A stretch of DNA of 64,000 nt, taken from NCBI RefSeq assembly GCF_030463535.1, contig NC_132878.1, forward strand, positions 94,963,873-95,027,872. The letters run 5' to 3'. The notes beneath the pieces were generated by a model. It searched no databases, was not told the origin of the DNA, and was given only the letters and a program-made list of their open reading frames with translations. Positions 1 to 11,942 of this stretch are shown in pieces. This DNA is from Salminus brasiliensis (taxonomy: Eukaryota; Chordata; Actinopteri; Characiformes; Bryconidae). The position numbers and the translations under genes are program-made. Position 1 is the stretch's first letter. Each line of letters opens with the position of its first letter.

Positions 1-535
1 TGATTTGTGATTTGTTCTTAATGAAATATGCAGTTAATTAGTCTACTCTTAGAAATACCACAGTAAAAAACATCGTCACGATACGATAAAATATCAGCCC
101 TACTTGGAAGGGATCTGGAATTAATTCCCAGTGGTTGGGTATTGAGTGTCTAGGACCCTACGCTGGGCACAAGGCCTGTTTTCCATGACCCGTGTAGCCT
201 ACTGCACCAGGGAGCACTGGAGCATTTGTAATCGAGCCTTGATTAATTTCCAGAAGATGCTTTTTCTGTGCCCTCTAGCAAGGCAGAGAAAAGCCTGGCT
301 TTTGTATTTCGTGGTACACTCACCTACCGTTCTCCCTGACCCGATTTAGACCCCATATAAACAACAACTGCCAGATTCACGTTATGTCAAAAAGTGCAAA
401 AAGGCCGTAAACAGAGAGCGACTGTGATGGTATAGTAGGGATGTCAGTTGGGTATACACTACTAATAGTGATGGCTACTGTAACGGTCCTGTTGTTTATA
501 TAGTTATAGTTATATTTTTAACTCTCTCGTTCCAG
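1..535. other. Intron or upstream DNA of DHDDS, no gene
   Basis: No coding exon is visible before the first DHDDS coding exon. A pyrimidine-rich tract followed by AG at 534-535 forms the splice acceptor, so this stretch is intronic and a non-coding first exon must lie upstream of the window. Bases around 350-420 (with the words attcacgttatgtcaaaaag and aaaggcc) resemble bases 22420-22480, so an old interspersed repeat is likely there. The 67-codon reading frame at 146-349 shows no family features. Confidence 0.6.
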
Positions 536-549
536 ACTGGCAAGCTCAG

Positions 550-3500
550 ATGTCGTGGATCCGAGAGGGAGAACTAAGCCTCCTGGAAAGGCTCTCTGCC
601 AACATCCTGAAGGTAACGTGTTGTCTCGTAGAGCTTACAGCTCAGTCCTGAGACAGATCTTCTCATTACTGCATTCAGACACAGATTCTTAGGAGAAAAG
701 CATTGTTAGTAGAATGGTGCTCTCTGAAACTGGCCAGCATGAGAGTAAGGTCACTATGCCCAGTGGCAAGCATAAAACCCCCCAGCATTCTCACTGTGTG
801 ACGTCTGGAGTGACGGAGCTCCTTCACTGTGTGAGCTCTGGAGCCACGGACCTTTGCCTTTGCGTGAGCTCTGGAGCCACGGCACTCAGCCATTTCGTGA
901 CCTTTGGAGCGATGCAGCTCAGTCTCTGTGTGACCTCTACTGTAATGATCCTATAGTAGGGTTGCGGTACGGCGGCACCTCGTTGCTGCATGACCTCTGG
1001 AAATCATGGAGCTTGTTAAATGTTCTAGTGGTGATATTAATAGTGGCAGGTAGTTCAGAGTCCATTTAGGTTTGAACATGGTCATTAAACAGGTAGCAGT
1101 GGTAGGCGGGTGAGCCGCTGGTCTGGTATGGGTGGTGGTGGGTGGGTGGGGGGCCTGATGGTTTGACCCAGGGAGAGGGGTCCTCAGCGGGCAATCTTCC
1201 AGCAGGTTGGGCTCGGTGGCCATTTACTCGGAGAAGGTAAACCTGGCAGTTGTTCTAGACTTCTGTAGATTGAGTAATCTGGTACGGAGTAACTTTCTGA
1301 CCCTGAAGAAAATCCACCCTCTTACCTGTTCTTGTTTCTTTTTTCTTCTCTTTACTGTGTGTGTTTCTGCAGGCAGGGCCCATGCCCAAACATGTGGCCT
1401 TTATTATGGACGGCAATAGACGTTATGCACAAAAGAGACATGTTCAGCGGCAGGAGGGCCACACGCAGGGCTTTGACAAACTGGCAGAGGTGAGTGTGTG
1501 CAAACAGCAAGATCTACACTTCAGTTTAGATCCTTATAAATGTGGCGAAACTGATAATGATGGTGAATTTTACATGACTGGCCTCTAGTGGTTGTTGTTG
1601 TTATTATAGACTAATTGTTATTAGTCATGTGATTATTGTACCTACATAAAAAAAAGAACAGAAGTCCATTGATCCCAAAGAAAATTGCAGCCTAACAGTA
1701 GCGATTGCTGCACAGACAGCTGATTATGCCAAGAACAGAAACAGGGCAGAAGTGAGCAAACCACCTTATACATAGATATACTGTAAAAATAAGCAATTTG
1801 CAAGAGCAACATAGGGCTGCTTTCAGATCAAAACCTCATATCTCCAAAATGGTAACTTCCGGGTCATTGTGGAGCATTTCTATTGGTCTGTCATCTTGAC
1901 GTTTGAACACAGTGTGAAGAACAACTGCCAGGTTTACATCAACAACTGGAAAAAAAAAAGGAGATACAAGGTTTTTGTCTGCGAGCAACTATATACAGTA
2001 CCAGTCAAATGTTTGGACACACCTGCTTGAATGTGTGCTGATTATCATCTTGAAAACATGCTGGGGTGACCATATTGATGTTAAAAAAAATGTAAGGATA
2101 ATTAATGGCCAGATCCAAGGAGCTCTCTGAGGTCCTGAAGAAGGGTGTAGATGCAGAGGAGTCTGGGAAGGGGTTTAAAAAGATCATTCTGCAAATCCTT
2201 CTCTCAGACCCTTCGCTGGTGTTTGAACCTGGACATCCACGAGGTGACCGTGTACGCCTTCAGCATAGAAAACTTCAAGCGCTCTAAAGAGGAGGTGGAC
2301 GGCCTGATGGAGCTGGCCAAGGAGAAGTTCCTCCGTCTGCTGGATGAACAGTGAGTCGAGCAACAGAACCCAAGAACAAGCGTGTTCTTCTGGAGGACGT
2401 CCGAGTTGAGCTTCAGCGTAACTGTACTGCATTCTGGGGATACATACGAGTGTAGCTAGCTCAGAAGCTAACACAGCTACTAACACTTCTAAATTAGTAT
2501 CTATAATTAACTATAGACTTTTATCATTCATAGATATTTGTATCCATAATCTATACATAAAATAAAAGTATACATCTATGATAAATCTGAAAATTAAACA
2601 ATTCTATAGCTATAAATTAGTATCTATAATAAACTAGACTTATTATAGACTTAAATAATAGATTTAATTTATATATTTTGTGTCCATAATAATCTATACA
2701 TAAAATAAAATGATTTGTGATTTAATCTGAAAAAAAAATCTATATATAAAATCTATAATATAAAACTAGACGTAATTAATATATTTTGTATCCATAATAA
2801 TTAGACATAAAATACAATTATACATGCATAATTGTGTATCTATGAAATCTATGAATTAAATAAAATGATACATCTATAAATTATCTGTAATAAATCTGTA
2901 AATTATCCAATCTGTATCCATAATAATCTATACATAAAATAAAGTAATACATCTATAATGATCTATAATAATTATGAAAATTAAACAATTATGTAGCTAT
3001 AGATTAGTATCTATAATACACTATAGACTTAAAAGATTTTATATAAATAATAATTAGGCATAAAATAAAAGTGTATATACATAATTTAGTATCTATAAAA
3101 TCTGTCAATTTAATATAATTATACGTTTATGAATGATCTATAATAAATCTATAAATTATCCAATCTGTATCCATAATAATATATACATAAAATAAAATAC
3201 ATCTGTAATTTATTGATAATAAATCTGTGAATTACATTAGTATCTATAATAAACTATCAACTGATAACTAATATTATTAATATTACATACAATAATACAT
3301 ACTACATAAAATAAAGAAACATGCGTAATTATCAATACAATCTATACATTACATTATACATCTTATTTAGTATGTAATATATCTATACCATAAATGAAAA
3401 ATAATAATGACATGGCACTGAAACTATAATTTAGCATCTATAATAAATTTGTAAATTTGAATATAAATATGAATAAAATGAAAAACTATAATTTAGTATC

Positions 3501-6500
3501 TGTAAAAAAATACTTATAATTCATAGATTCTGTATAATCTATATATAAATTATACATGCATAATTTAGAATCTATAATGAATCTATACATTCAATTGAAT
3601 GATTAATCTATAAAATCTATTAAAAATACACACATTTGTACACCTAAAATGTAATATCCAGAAACTATCCATTAACTTCTGAATTTAAAATGTAGCATGT
3701 ATAATGAATCTATACATGAAATTAAAATTCTAATTTAATATATAACACATCTATGAATTTAATTATGAATCTAATGTATTTGGTTGTAACAGTTGTGTGA
3801 ATTGTGGAACGAGGCGACTGAATTTTGTGTTCTTGTCTTTGTGTGTTTTTAAGAGAGAACCTCCAGAAGCATGGCGTATGCATACGGGTGCTGGGAGACC
3901 TCACGTTACTGCCCGACGATCTCCAGCGGCTCATTGCAAAAGCAGTGGTGTCGACTAGAGCACATAACAAGTAAGAACATCGCCGGCTGGCTCTCCCGAT
4001 AGTTTTGTACTTGCAAAAAATCACATTCATGACCAGTAATGAGCCTGAACTGACTGTGCTGACCCCTGAAGGTCCAAAACAGAGGAAATGCTAAACGTTA
4101 GCCCTGTCTAAACACAACCAATTCTTCCCCACTGACTCTAAATAAACTAAAGACAGAAAGGGCATATGCCACGATTTTACTGTTAATTGTAACCACGTTA
4201 GCCAGACTGCTAATTCCGCTTAGAGGAGGTAACGCACAAACAGCAGTTATGATATACAGTTTAATAAAGCTGAACTGTACCGTACTGTAGTGAGACTATA
4301 ATTCTCTGGTGTAATTCTACTCACTTATATATTTTATTGATTGTGGAAGCAGAGTTAGCTAGCATGCTAATTGCTAATATAGCTCATTGGCTCAGCAGAG
4401 CGCTACACTGCCTCAACCACCCTGTTAAACATAGTTTTATACTAAAACTCCGTAGGCAGTTTTGTCTTTTACTGCTCATGGTAGCTCCCATGGTAGCAAT
4501 GTTGGATGGTGGTCCACCCAGTAGGTTTGGGATGATCATCCAACGTCACTAATGCTCTTGACACTGAATGCAATCAAATCCTCACAGCAATGCTCCTCCA
4601 AAATCTAGTAGAAAGCCTGGACAGTAGAGACAGTTACTTCAACAAAAGCAGGAGTAACTCTTAATGATACACTTGATTTCAGAAGAAATGATGAATGAAC
4701 AGGTGTCCCAATACTTTTGTCCATATAGTGTATGTTTCCAACTTGTGTCCTAATGTGTCCTAAGGTGTTTTCTGAACGTGTGCTTTGCGTACACGTCAAG
4801 ACATGAAATTGCCAACGCAGTCAAAGAGATGGCTTGGGGTGTGGAGCAGGGCCTAATAAAGTCCAGGTATGGTTTGTTTGATTGATTGTTTAACCAAACT
4901 GCTATTGACCAAACTGTTTATCTGAATCCAGAGCGTCTGTTCACCCTGTCCTTATCTGTGTGCTTTTTTTAGTGACGTGTCGGAGGCGCTGTTGAATGAG
5001 TGCCTGTACACCAGCAGCTCCCCAAACCCTGACCTGCTCATCCGCACATCTGGGGAGGTGCGACTCAGTGACTTTCTGCTGTGGCAGGTACGGAACATAA
5101 AGCCCCAGAAATGAACTCAATTAAAAGAGCTGAAACTGTACTATAGTGAAAGTATGGTACTGTATCCCAATCTAACTCAATTAAAAGAGCTGAAACTGTA
5201 CTATAGTGAAAGTATGGTACTGTATCCCAATCTAACTCAATTAAAAGAGCTGAAACTGTATTATAGTGAAGGTATGGTACTGTATCCCAATCTAACTCAA
5301 TTAAAGAGCTGAAACTGTACTATAGTGAAAGTATGGTACTGTATCCCAATCTAACTCAATTAAAAGAGCTTCTTCTGTACTATAGTGAAGGTATGGTACT
5401 GTATCCCAATCTAACTCAATTAAAGAGCTGAAACTGTACTATAGTGAAAGTATGGTACTGTATCCCAATCTAACTCAATTAAAGAGCTGAAACTGTACTA
5501 TAGTGAAAGTATGGTACTGTATCCCAATCTAACCCTATGAAAGAGAAGGAAACCTCTCCAGATTTAGTTTAAAATCTAATGTTTTTCTTTTAGAAATAAA
5601 TGTAATTAAGTAAATCTTACAAAATAATAATTAAACACATAACTAAGGACAGTTTCAGATTTTTCCCCTCATCAGCATCTGACTTGCACATCAGTATAAC
5701 ATCAGCTGAATGACTGATGTCTTTGTGGTTCTTCCAGAATTTGTGTAGATGCTAAATCGGTTAGCTCTTATACACACCACTGGATTACCCCAGTAAAATC
5801 AGTTTTGGGGGGAGTTAGGATCTCTGGGTCTAGGAATCTCTTACATTGCATATATTTCAGTTGTTTCACTGGCAGTGATTGATTTGTACTCTTGTGGTGT
5901 TGTTTGTTCCACAGACGTCTCACTCTTGCCTAGCGTTCCAGTCCGTCCTGTGGCCAGAATACTCCTTCTGGAACCTCTGTGAGGCTATTTTACAGTACCA
6001 GCAGAATTATCGTGCTCTACAGGTAAGCTGTGACATCCTGTAGCGTCACACAGGAATATTAGGGACATGGATGGACAGACGAACATACACAGCTTTGCTA
6101 TCGCTCAGTACAAGGCAATTAATTAGTTAGCACCAACCAGAAAGCAAGCCGAGCAGAGTGCAAGAGCAGCATATTGCTGCTGTCCAATGAAAAACATGTA
6201 TGTCCATGTTTAGTTTTCTTCATTGTTTGAAGTAATTGTGGATGAATGGACCAATAGAAATGCTCTAAATTCTTATTTTACATTCTTACCTGGTCATGTA
6301 AGGCCATCAATCATTTTGGAGATGTTTTGCATTGGACAGTGACGATATGCAGTAAATGAGAAGGAATGTGAAATATATAAAATAAGGGAGCAGCAGCAAG
6401 GGTGAAGGGCCTTGCTCAAGGGCCCAACAGTGGCAGGTTGCCGAGCACGGGTATCGAACCCACAACCCTGACATCAGTAGCCGGGAGCTCTAACTGCTGC

Positions 6501-8830
6501 CCCATAGAGAATATTTTAGTCCTGCTCCGTGTACAGTGTGTCGTGTCTGCACTTCAACACAACCGATCACTGATCAACTGCTAGTTTCATTCCAGAGACT
6601 TAATAGTTCTGTTTAACTGCAGAGTTGTATCTGATGATTCTACTCTTGACCCTGAATCTCAAATGGCTCACTAGTCTACTACCAGTATTCTGTAGTATAC
6701 TATGTAGGCTAGGAAATAACAGCATCTGCAGTTTGGGATTTAGCCATGGTTTACTCCGCACTTAATGTTTATTGCAGTTTTGTGATGCATGTTGTGAAAA
6801 TGTTACATTGCTCATTGATAACCTGGTGATGAACTAGAAATATTACAGAAATATTAGTTTTGAATGTTAGAATATTCAGAATTAAAAACATGTACATGTG
6901 GGGCAGTAGTGGCTCAGCAGTTAGAGCGCTGGGTTATCGATAACAGGGTTGTGGGTTCGATTCCCGGGCTCAGCAAGCTGCCACTGTTGGGCCCTTGAGC
7001 AAGGCCCCGTTACCCTCTCTGCTCCCCGAGCGCTGGAGTTGGCTGCCCACCGCTCTGGGTGTGTGTGTACTCACTGCCCCTAGTTCACTAGTGTGTGTGT
7101 TCACTACCACAGATTGGTTAAATGCGGAGGACACATTTCGCTGTACAGTGTACAGTGACAAATATGTGCACCTTTATCTTTTTTAACTTTTTTATAATTT
7201 TATTTATTGTTTTAATTTAAGAATATTTAGAAAGTGATGCGCTCATATTTTGTGGGCTTTGTGTTTTTTTTTTTTTTAATCTGAATGAAATCCTTTGCCC
7301 TTTTTTTCCAAGCTCCAAATCACAAATATTTGGTTTATTGTTTAGCATTTTTTTTTCCAATACAGTCATATTTTGTACTGTATATTCTAGGGATGCACCA
7401 AAACCATATTTTCAAGTATTTGCCAATACTGAGTACCAAGACCGGCTCTGACTGGATAGACAGCTCTAAATCCTGATTTTTTTTTTTTTTTTTTTTTAAA
7501 TAGGCTGTACTTTTTATATCTGATCCCAAATTAAATATAATAATCCTGAAAGAGCAGCATTTACTGGTTGAGGAACTGTACATTTGAAGTGTTTTAGAGC
7601 TTAGAAAAATAAAATTTGCCACAATGCAGAAACACGTGCAGGTAGGGAAGCAGAATCTTGCTAAGCTTCACCAAACAGCTTTTAACTTTCTGTTTCTAAA
7701 CTGGTGTTTTTTTCTGCTCTGAAATGTGAATTTAAATTTAGTTTAGAAACCGGAAGTGCTTCTGCAGCAATTTCACGTTCAGGTCCACGACTCTGTGTAA
7801 AACTACTAAACTTCAGAGTGTTTCCTTTAAACAAGCTCAACTTCTGGTTTCAGAACCAAAAAAAAACATATGGAAACATAAACATATATTCAGTGCCGGA
7901 AAAAATGAAGAGACCACCCTACGGTATCGGTTTCTCTGGTTTTACTATTTATAGACAATGTGTTTAGGGAAATTAACATATGGGTTGTATTTCATAAACC
8001 ATGCAAATACATATATTTGCTATTTAGAGCATTTATTTATCTGCAGAAATGACAACTGCTCGAAAAGAACTGCTCAAATAAAGCAAAGAAATGATTACAA
8101 TAATTGTAATAAAAGAAGTTATTATTCAGATTTAAACACAGGATTAATATTAATATATTATAACTTTGAGAGCATTCAGAAATCACTATGGTGAAATATC
8201 CTTGACGGCCAATCACAGCTGTCCTGTCTTGGAAGGCTCTCCACTATGCTACTTGACTTTATGCCGTTCATAGTCTGCAAAATCATCTAACTCTGCTCTG
8301 TTTGATGAAATGCCTAAAATAAAACGGCTGCCAGACACGTAGAGATGCAAATTTAAGAAAATATTATATATATATATATGTGTGTGTATATGTATATGTA
8401 AAATAATATAGTGTCAGTATCTGTATACACTAGAACATTCAGTGCATTTCAAAGTCTAATCAGGAGTCACTATAATATTCCAATTGAAATGAATTGTGGT
8501 TAAAATGTTACTTCATGCATTTAGACCCTGAGTTCACACACACTGAATCCAGTCTTAAAGTATCTGCTGTTGTGACCTGTGTTGCAGAAAGCTCGGGAGA
8601 TGCACAGAGAGGGCCAGGCCGTGCAGCAGCTGGAGTCGGACCACTCGTGCGTGGCTGAACTACTCCAGCACCGGGGCAACGGAAAGCCCATGGATGCTCA
8701 CTCCCGACAGACGGCCCTGCTCAGCTACGCAGAGAGCCGAGAGGCGAGGGTGCAGCGCTTCCTTGGTGCTCTGCAGCAGAAAAGAGACACTTTCTTTGAC
8801 CATCTGAGCAGCCCAACGGTTGTGGCTTAG
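550..8830 (+). CDS. dhdds: Dehydrodolichyl diphosphate synthase subunit, 8 coding exons
   Basis: Catalytic subunit of the eukaryotic cis-prenyltransferase. With NUS1/NgBR at the ER membrane it adds isopentenyl diphosphate units to farnesyl diphosphate to make dehydrodolichyl diphosphate for dolichol and N-glycosylation. Coding exons are 550-612, 1373-1489, 2208-2350, 3854-3970, 4765-4866, 4973-5087, 5915-6022 and 8588-8830; all have AG/GT borders and join in frame to 335 codons plus the stop at 8828-8830. The start was chosen because [11 protein letters not shown] matches the human N-terminus. [10 protein letters not shown] at residues 31-40 carries the catalytic Asp34 and Arg37/Arg38; SIENFKRS follows in exon 3; [15 protein letters not shown] at 205-219 supplies Arg205, Arg211 and Ser213. 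The C-terminal 80 residues are charged and helical, and diverge most. No frameshift or internal stop was seen. HMGN2 follows in the same direction, as in human. Confidence 0.97.
788..1010. repeat. Degenerate minisatellite, about 33-35 bp period
   Basis: About five imperfect units with the motif gtgagctctggagccacgg or gtgacctctgga lie in the first DHDDS intron shown. Short open frames on both strands here (for example 714-956) come from the repeat and show no gene-like conservation. Confidence 0.5.
1808..1970. repeat. Fragment of an interspersed repeat family
   Basis: The words tggagcatttctattggtc and aaacctcatatctccaaaat recur, on one strand or the other, near 6170-6330, 18640-18815, 25075-25200 and 32795-32930. 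The copies share ggaccaatagaaatgctcc. The family is not named here. Confidence 0.5.
1991..2190 (+). mobile_element. Truncated Tc1-like transposon next to a DHDDS splice acceptor
   Basis: The left end cagtaccagtcaaatgtttg looks like a teleost Tc1-family terminal repeat. From 2105 the sequence encodes [13 protein letters not shown], which resembles the start of Tc1-type transposases, continues to about GKGFKKI, and then stops matching. The element is truncated on the right about 18-20 bases before the AG of the DHDDS exon starting at 2208. It is a dead fragment on the same strand as the host gene. Confidence 0.6.
2480..3790. repeat. AT-rich low-complexity intron built from tctataataaa-type words
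   Basis: About 1.3 kb of DHDDS intron is very AT-rich and repeats degenerate words such as ctataataaatctataaatt and ccataataatctatacataa. It looks like an eroded tandem array with no fixed period. No gene was seen. Confidence 0.6.
4500..4733 (-). mobile_element. MITE fragment, family with the tatggacaaaagtattggga end
   Basis: The right end, tcccaatacttttgtccata at about 4708-4727, is the reverse complement of a terminal motif also seen at 18948. The inner words aatgcaatcaaatcctcaca and gcaatgctcctccaaaatct are shared with 12180-12740. Related pieces lie at 11943, 18948, 28605 and 62272. The copy is non-coding, sits in a DHDDS intron and stops just before the exon at 4765. Confidence 0.65.
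5114..5530. repeat. 60-bp minisatellite, 7 copies, in a DHDDS intron
   Basis: Units begin at 5114, 5174, 5234, 5294, 5353, 5413 and 5472, with aactcaattaaaagagctga at their head and atggtactgtatcccaatct at their tail. Copies are nearly identical. Several have lost one A from the run after tta, and the fifth has a short substitution (ttcttc). The similarity suggests recent expansion, so length variation between individuals is likely. Confidence 0.93.
6165..6330. repeat. Interspersed repeat copy (accaatagaaatgctc family)
   Basis: Shares gctgctgtccaatgaaaa and ggatgaatggaccaatagaa with the copy at 18640-18815. It is non-coding and lies in the last DHDDS intron. Confidence 0.5.
6398..6503 (-). 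mobile_element. tRNA-derived SINE, 5' part only
   Basis: On the minus strand it carries a B-box-like gggttcgatacccg and the inner word ttgggcccttgagcaaggcc. The same family occurs at 6899, 26443, 36576, 60405 and 62850. This copy lacks the tail region. Confidence 0.7.
6899..7186 (+). mobile_element. tRNA-derived SINE, near full length
   Basis: The head holds a pol III A-box-like tggctcagcagttagagcgc and a B-box gggttcgattcccg. A body with ttgagcaaggccc and accgctctgggtgtgtgtgt follows, then a tail with gtgacaaatatgtgcacctt. It is the best copy of the family in the window for defining the unit. It lies in the last DHDDS intron. Confidence 0.8.
7885..8290 (+). mobile_element. Probable Tc1-like transposon 5' non-coding fragment
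   Basis: The start gtgccggaaaaaatgaagag, then tctggttttactatttatag and tttagagcatttatttatct, resemble the non-coding end of a fish Tc1-type element as I remember it. No transposase frame remains. The identification is from memory of the family and was not aligned. Confidence 0.4.
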
Positions 8831-9334
8831 GCCTCTTCTCTCCTACGGCAGCAGTCACCAGTCCTGGTCCTGGAGTACCAGTGCTGTACTCCGTTTAGTG
8901 TTTGTCCTGCTTTAACACGCAGACTGAGGATAGAATAAAAAGAAAGGTTTATAGGTTAAACCTTTAATTAGTCTAGAACATTGAAAGGCCCTTAAGGGAA
9001 CCAAAACGTGGTTTGTCTGTGGCAGGAGTGCCTGCAGCTGACCAGGCACCCAGACTTCACAACCTTTGTGCATAAAATTGGGCTCCCCTGGTCTATGGCA
9101 TCACTACAAAGACCCCTTTTCAGCACCTTGTAGTTTCTTAAGATTGTAGCTAATAATTTGGCTTAGGATGATTCCAGAAATTCTTCATAATTCAGCGTTT
9201 GAGACGTAAATAGTCATTCAGACTTTACCGGGAACAGAACCAGGGGTCGCCACTTGTTATAGGACTATTTTGCCATATAACGGCTGGTATGTATCCTTCC
9301 ACGTTGAATGCATTTTAGGTCCAGTGGACTCTGG
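8831..9334. other. DHDDS 3' untranslated region
   Basis: Non-coding sequence after the DHDDS stop. An AATAAA at 8934-8939 could end a short transcript; another at 10536-10541 could end a long one. Which is used cannot be told from the sequence. Confidence 0.5.
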
Positions 9335-9540
9335 TGCCGCCTCTAGGATTGCCGATTCATGCTGTTTGCCATCAGCAGCCGGAATCAGAGAGAGCACAAT
9401 TGGCCTTGCTCTCTCAGGGGTGGGTTGATGGCACTTCCTCTCTACATCAATCCTTGTGTGATGTTGGTCAGCACAGGCGTCTGTTAGCTGCCGTATCGGA
9501 GCTGTGCTTTGCTCAGAGTGCGCTGGCTACCTAGCGGCAG
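9335..9540 (+). repeat. Interspersed repeat with gccatcagcagccgga core
   Basis: The core gccatcagcagccggaatca followed by gagagagcacaattgg recurs at 46925-47130 on the same strand. Shorter reversed copies are at 53355-53410, 60770-60815 and 61195-61245. The 66-codon frame at 9334-9534 is repeat sequence and not a gene. Confidence 0.6.
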
Positions 9541-11940
9541 TTTGTGTCAGTGGAGACATGTGCTAGTATTCACCCTTTTAATGGTGGGTGATTCCAAATG
9601 GGGTAAAATACAAATACAAAAATACAATAATAAGTTATTTAACAATAAAAAGGGTCTCTGATATCAGGCTGCATATTCATAACCGTTTGGTTTATTAACT
9701 TTCTGTGAGGCTGTAGTCTGTAGGTTTCTCTAGAACAGAGCATTTCACACCAAACCCTGAATCTGAATGGCCTTGTTTACTATTTAAACCTTTTTTATGA
9801 ATACCCCCCCTCCCAAAAAACCCCAAAAACATAGGAATTGTAAACTTAAAATGTTCTTAAATATGTTCTCAATCTTGCAGGACATGCTTCTTATACTCTG
9901 CCATCACCTCCAGGTTTTATTTACTGTAGTTATTTTAAACATTTGCATGTCTGTAGGCAGCAGGGTGGGTTAAACTGAACTAGCCTAACAGCTAAAGCCT
10001 ATTGAACTAAACTAAACGTAACACTGCCTATGATGGGCCAGAATCAGTATGCCATGTAAGAAAGAGGCTAAAAGATTATAAAGTCAGTTAATAAGACTTA
10101 CTGGAGCAGAGCTGTGGCCCTCCAGGACGAGTTCTGGACCAGGTCTGCCCTGAGTGGATAAGGCTCTGAAGCCATGAGGCTTAAAGGTTTTTATATCTAC
10201 TGGTTTGTAAATACTTTAGAGGAGAATAGTGTTGTACCCCGTTTTATGGGGCAATGGACTATTTATACTTGTTGTCTTAATGACCGTTCTGGACTACATG
10301 TGTTTCACAAGGGCGTTGCTCAACATGTGAAATGGATTCTGCCAATTTAACAGATTTTTTTTTTAACCCTTTGAGGTGTGAGGGGTTTAAATAGGGAGGT
10401 AAATAGATGACTATTGTCAATCTGTATGACTTTCAGTATAATGAATGCAGGTGTACTCCTCAAAGGGCTAAAGAACAAACACTGATTTCTCAATATTACT
10501 GTGACGATGTGTATGTTAAGACAGATGTCTTAGAAAATAAAAAGATCAAAATGTACAAGCGTGCCTTTTTTTGCAGTTTGACAGCTTCTCAATTAAACCA
10601 TAGGCCCTGATTAAGCCTAACACCAGACCAAAAGGCTTCTCCATGGTAAAGTATGTTAAACTTTAGTCCTAGACTAGGCTTGTCCATGAGAACCATGGCC
10701 GGGAAACCTAGCCTATGCGCCCAAAAGCTTGTAGAAACCTGCTAATCCAGTATTTCGTCTTCTGGTGAATGTCTCTACTCTTCTTGGAAGGCTTTGACTG
10801 CATCCAGCCTCACAATTGCATCAGTGAGTTCAGGTGCTGACATTAATGATCAGCTTCTCCGTTCCGACTCGTCTCAGAAGTATTAAATGGAGCTCCGTTA
10901 CTCCAGAGAAGCCCACGGTCTAATCATCTCAGGAAGGCCTTGTTTCTTCACTGATGAGCTGGATCAGACACTAATGATCAGGTTAGCTTGCCAGTTGTAG
11001 CCCAAAGGTGAGGAATGCCACCTATTGGACAGGCTAGACTTAAGAATCCTGCTTTGTGAAATTCCAGCCCAGGGTTGCTCTAGGGCCTGGAGGACTGTGT
11101 GCATGCCAGGCTCACCCTGCTCCTGACACACCAGATCCAGCTAATTAACAAGCTCCTCCTGAGCTGAAGGTGGTGTGTTGGAGCAGGAAACTCCTAAAAT
11201 GTGTAGGGCAGGGGGTTCTCCGGGGCCAGGTTTGAGGGGGGAGGTACATTTTTTTCATGTATCCTTCCACCCTGAATGTGGTAGGACCACAATCTTCTCA
11301 GAACTCTGGTAAAACTGCCTCGGCCATCAGCTAGTGTATTCCTACCCATTTGGTGCAATGGCTTTCTGTAAGGAGGAGCTTTTAGAGGTATTGGACTCTT
11401 CTGGACATCTGATTCCATTCAACACCCTTGTGAACAATTCTGACTTGGACTCTATGACTGGGTTTCACACCAAACCCATTTTTTACTGTGTAACCATTCC
11501 ACACTTCACTGGAATTTCCTTTTGAGGAATCTTAAACGTGCTCTGTCTAAATTAAGGAATTGTCCAATTGTCCAAACTCAAAATTTTACCTGCATGAATG
11601 CTATACAACCTCCTCCAGGTTTTGTTTTCTGTCGTTTCTTTAGCATGCGGTTGTCTTAAGGCAGTGGGTTGGGTTAAACGGACGTAGCTTAAGAGCTCAA
11701 GCTATTAAAACTAAGCCTCACGCTGTCTGCGATGGGCTACAATCAATATCCCATGTGATAAAGAGCCTAACAGCTTATCTAATACGATAATTAGAACCTG
11801 TTAGAGCAGAGAAAACCGGGGCTATGGTCTGGGACCAGACTTGAGAACCACTCCTTCAACCCCTCGTTTGACATTGGGCATGGTTAACTAGCTGGACGTC
11901 CAGAGTATCCCAAATTATTGACAGTGCATATCTATCTACA
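9541..11940. other. DHDDS-HMGN2 spacer, no gene seen
   Basis: Non-coding sequence with poly-purine patches and two related stretches, about 9690-10130 and 11460-11830. Both carry tttcacaccaaaccc, cctccaggtttt and gatgggc..caatca/tat words in the same order, so they look like diverged copies of one unit. Open frames here are short and unremarkable. Confidence 0.5.
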
Positions 11941-11942
11941 TA

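Noticed and set aside
2105..2354. Frames joining [11 protein letters not shown] to exon sequence, or starting MQRSLG and running into SIENFKRS
   Set aside because: The upstream parts are transposon and intron; the acceptor at 2206-2207 and homology to DHDDS set the true exon.
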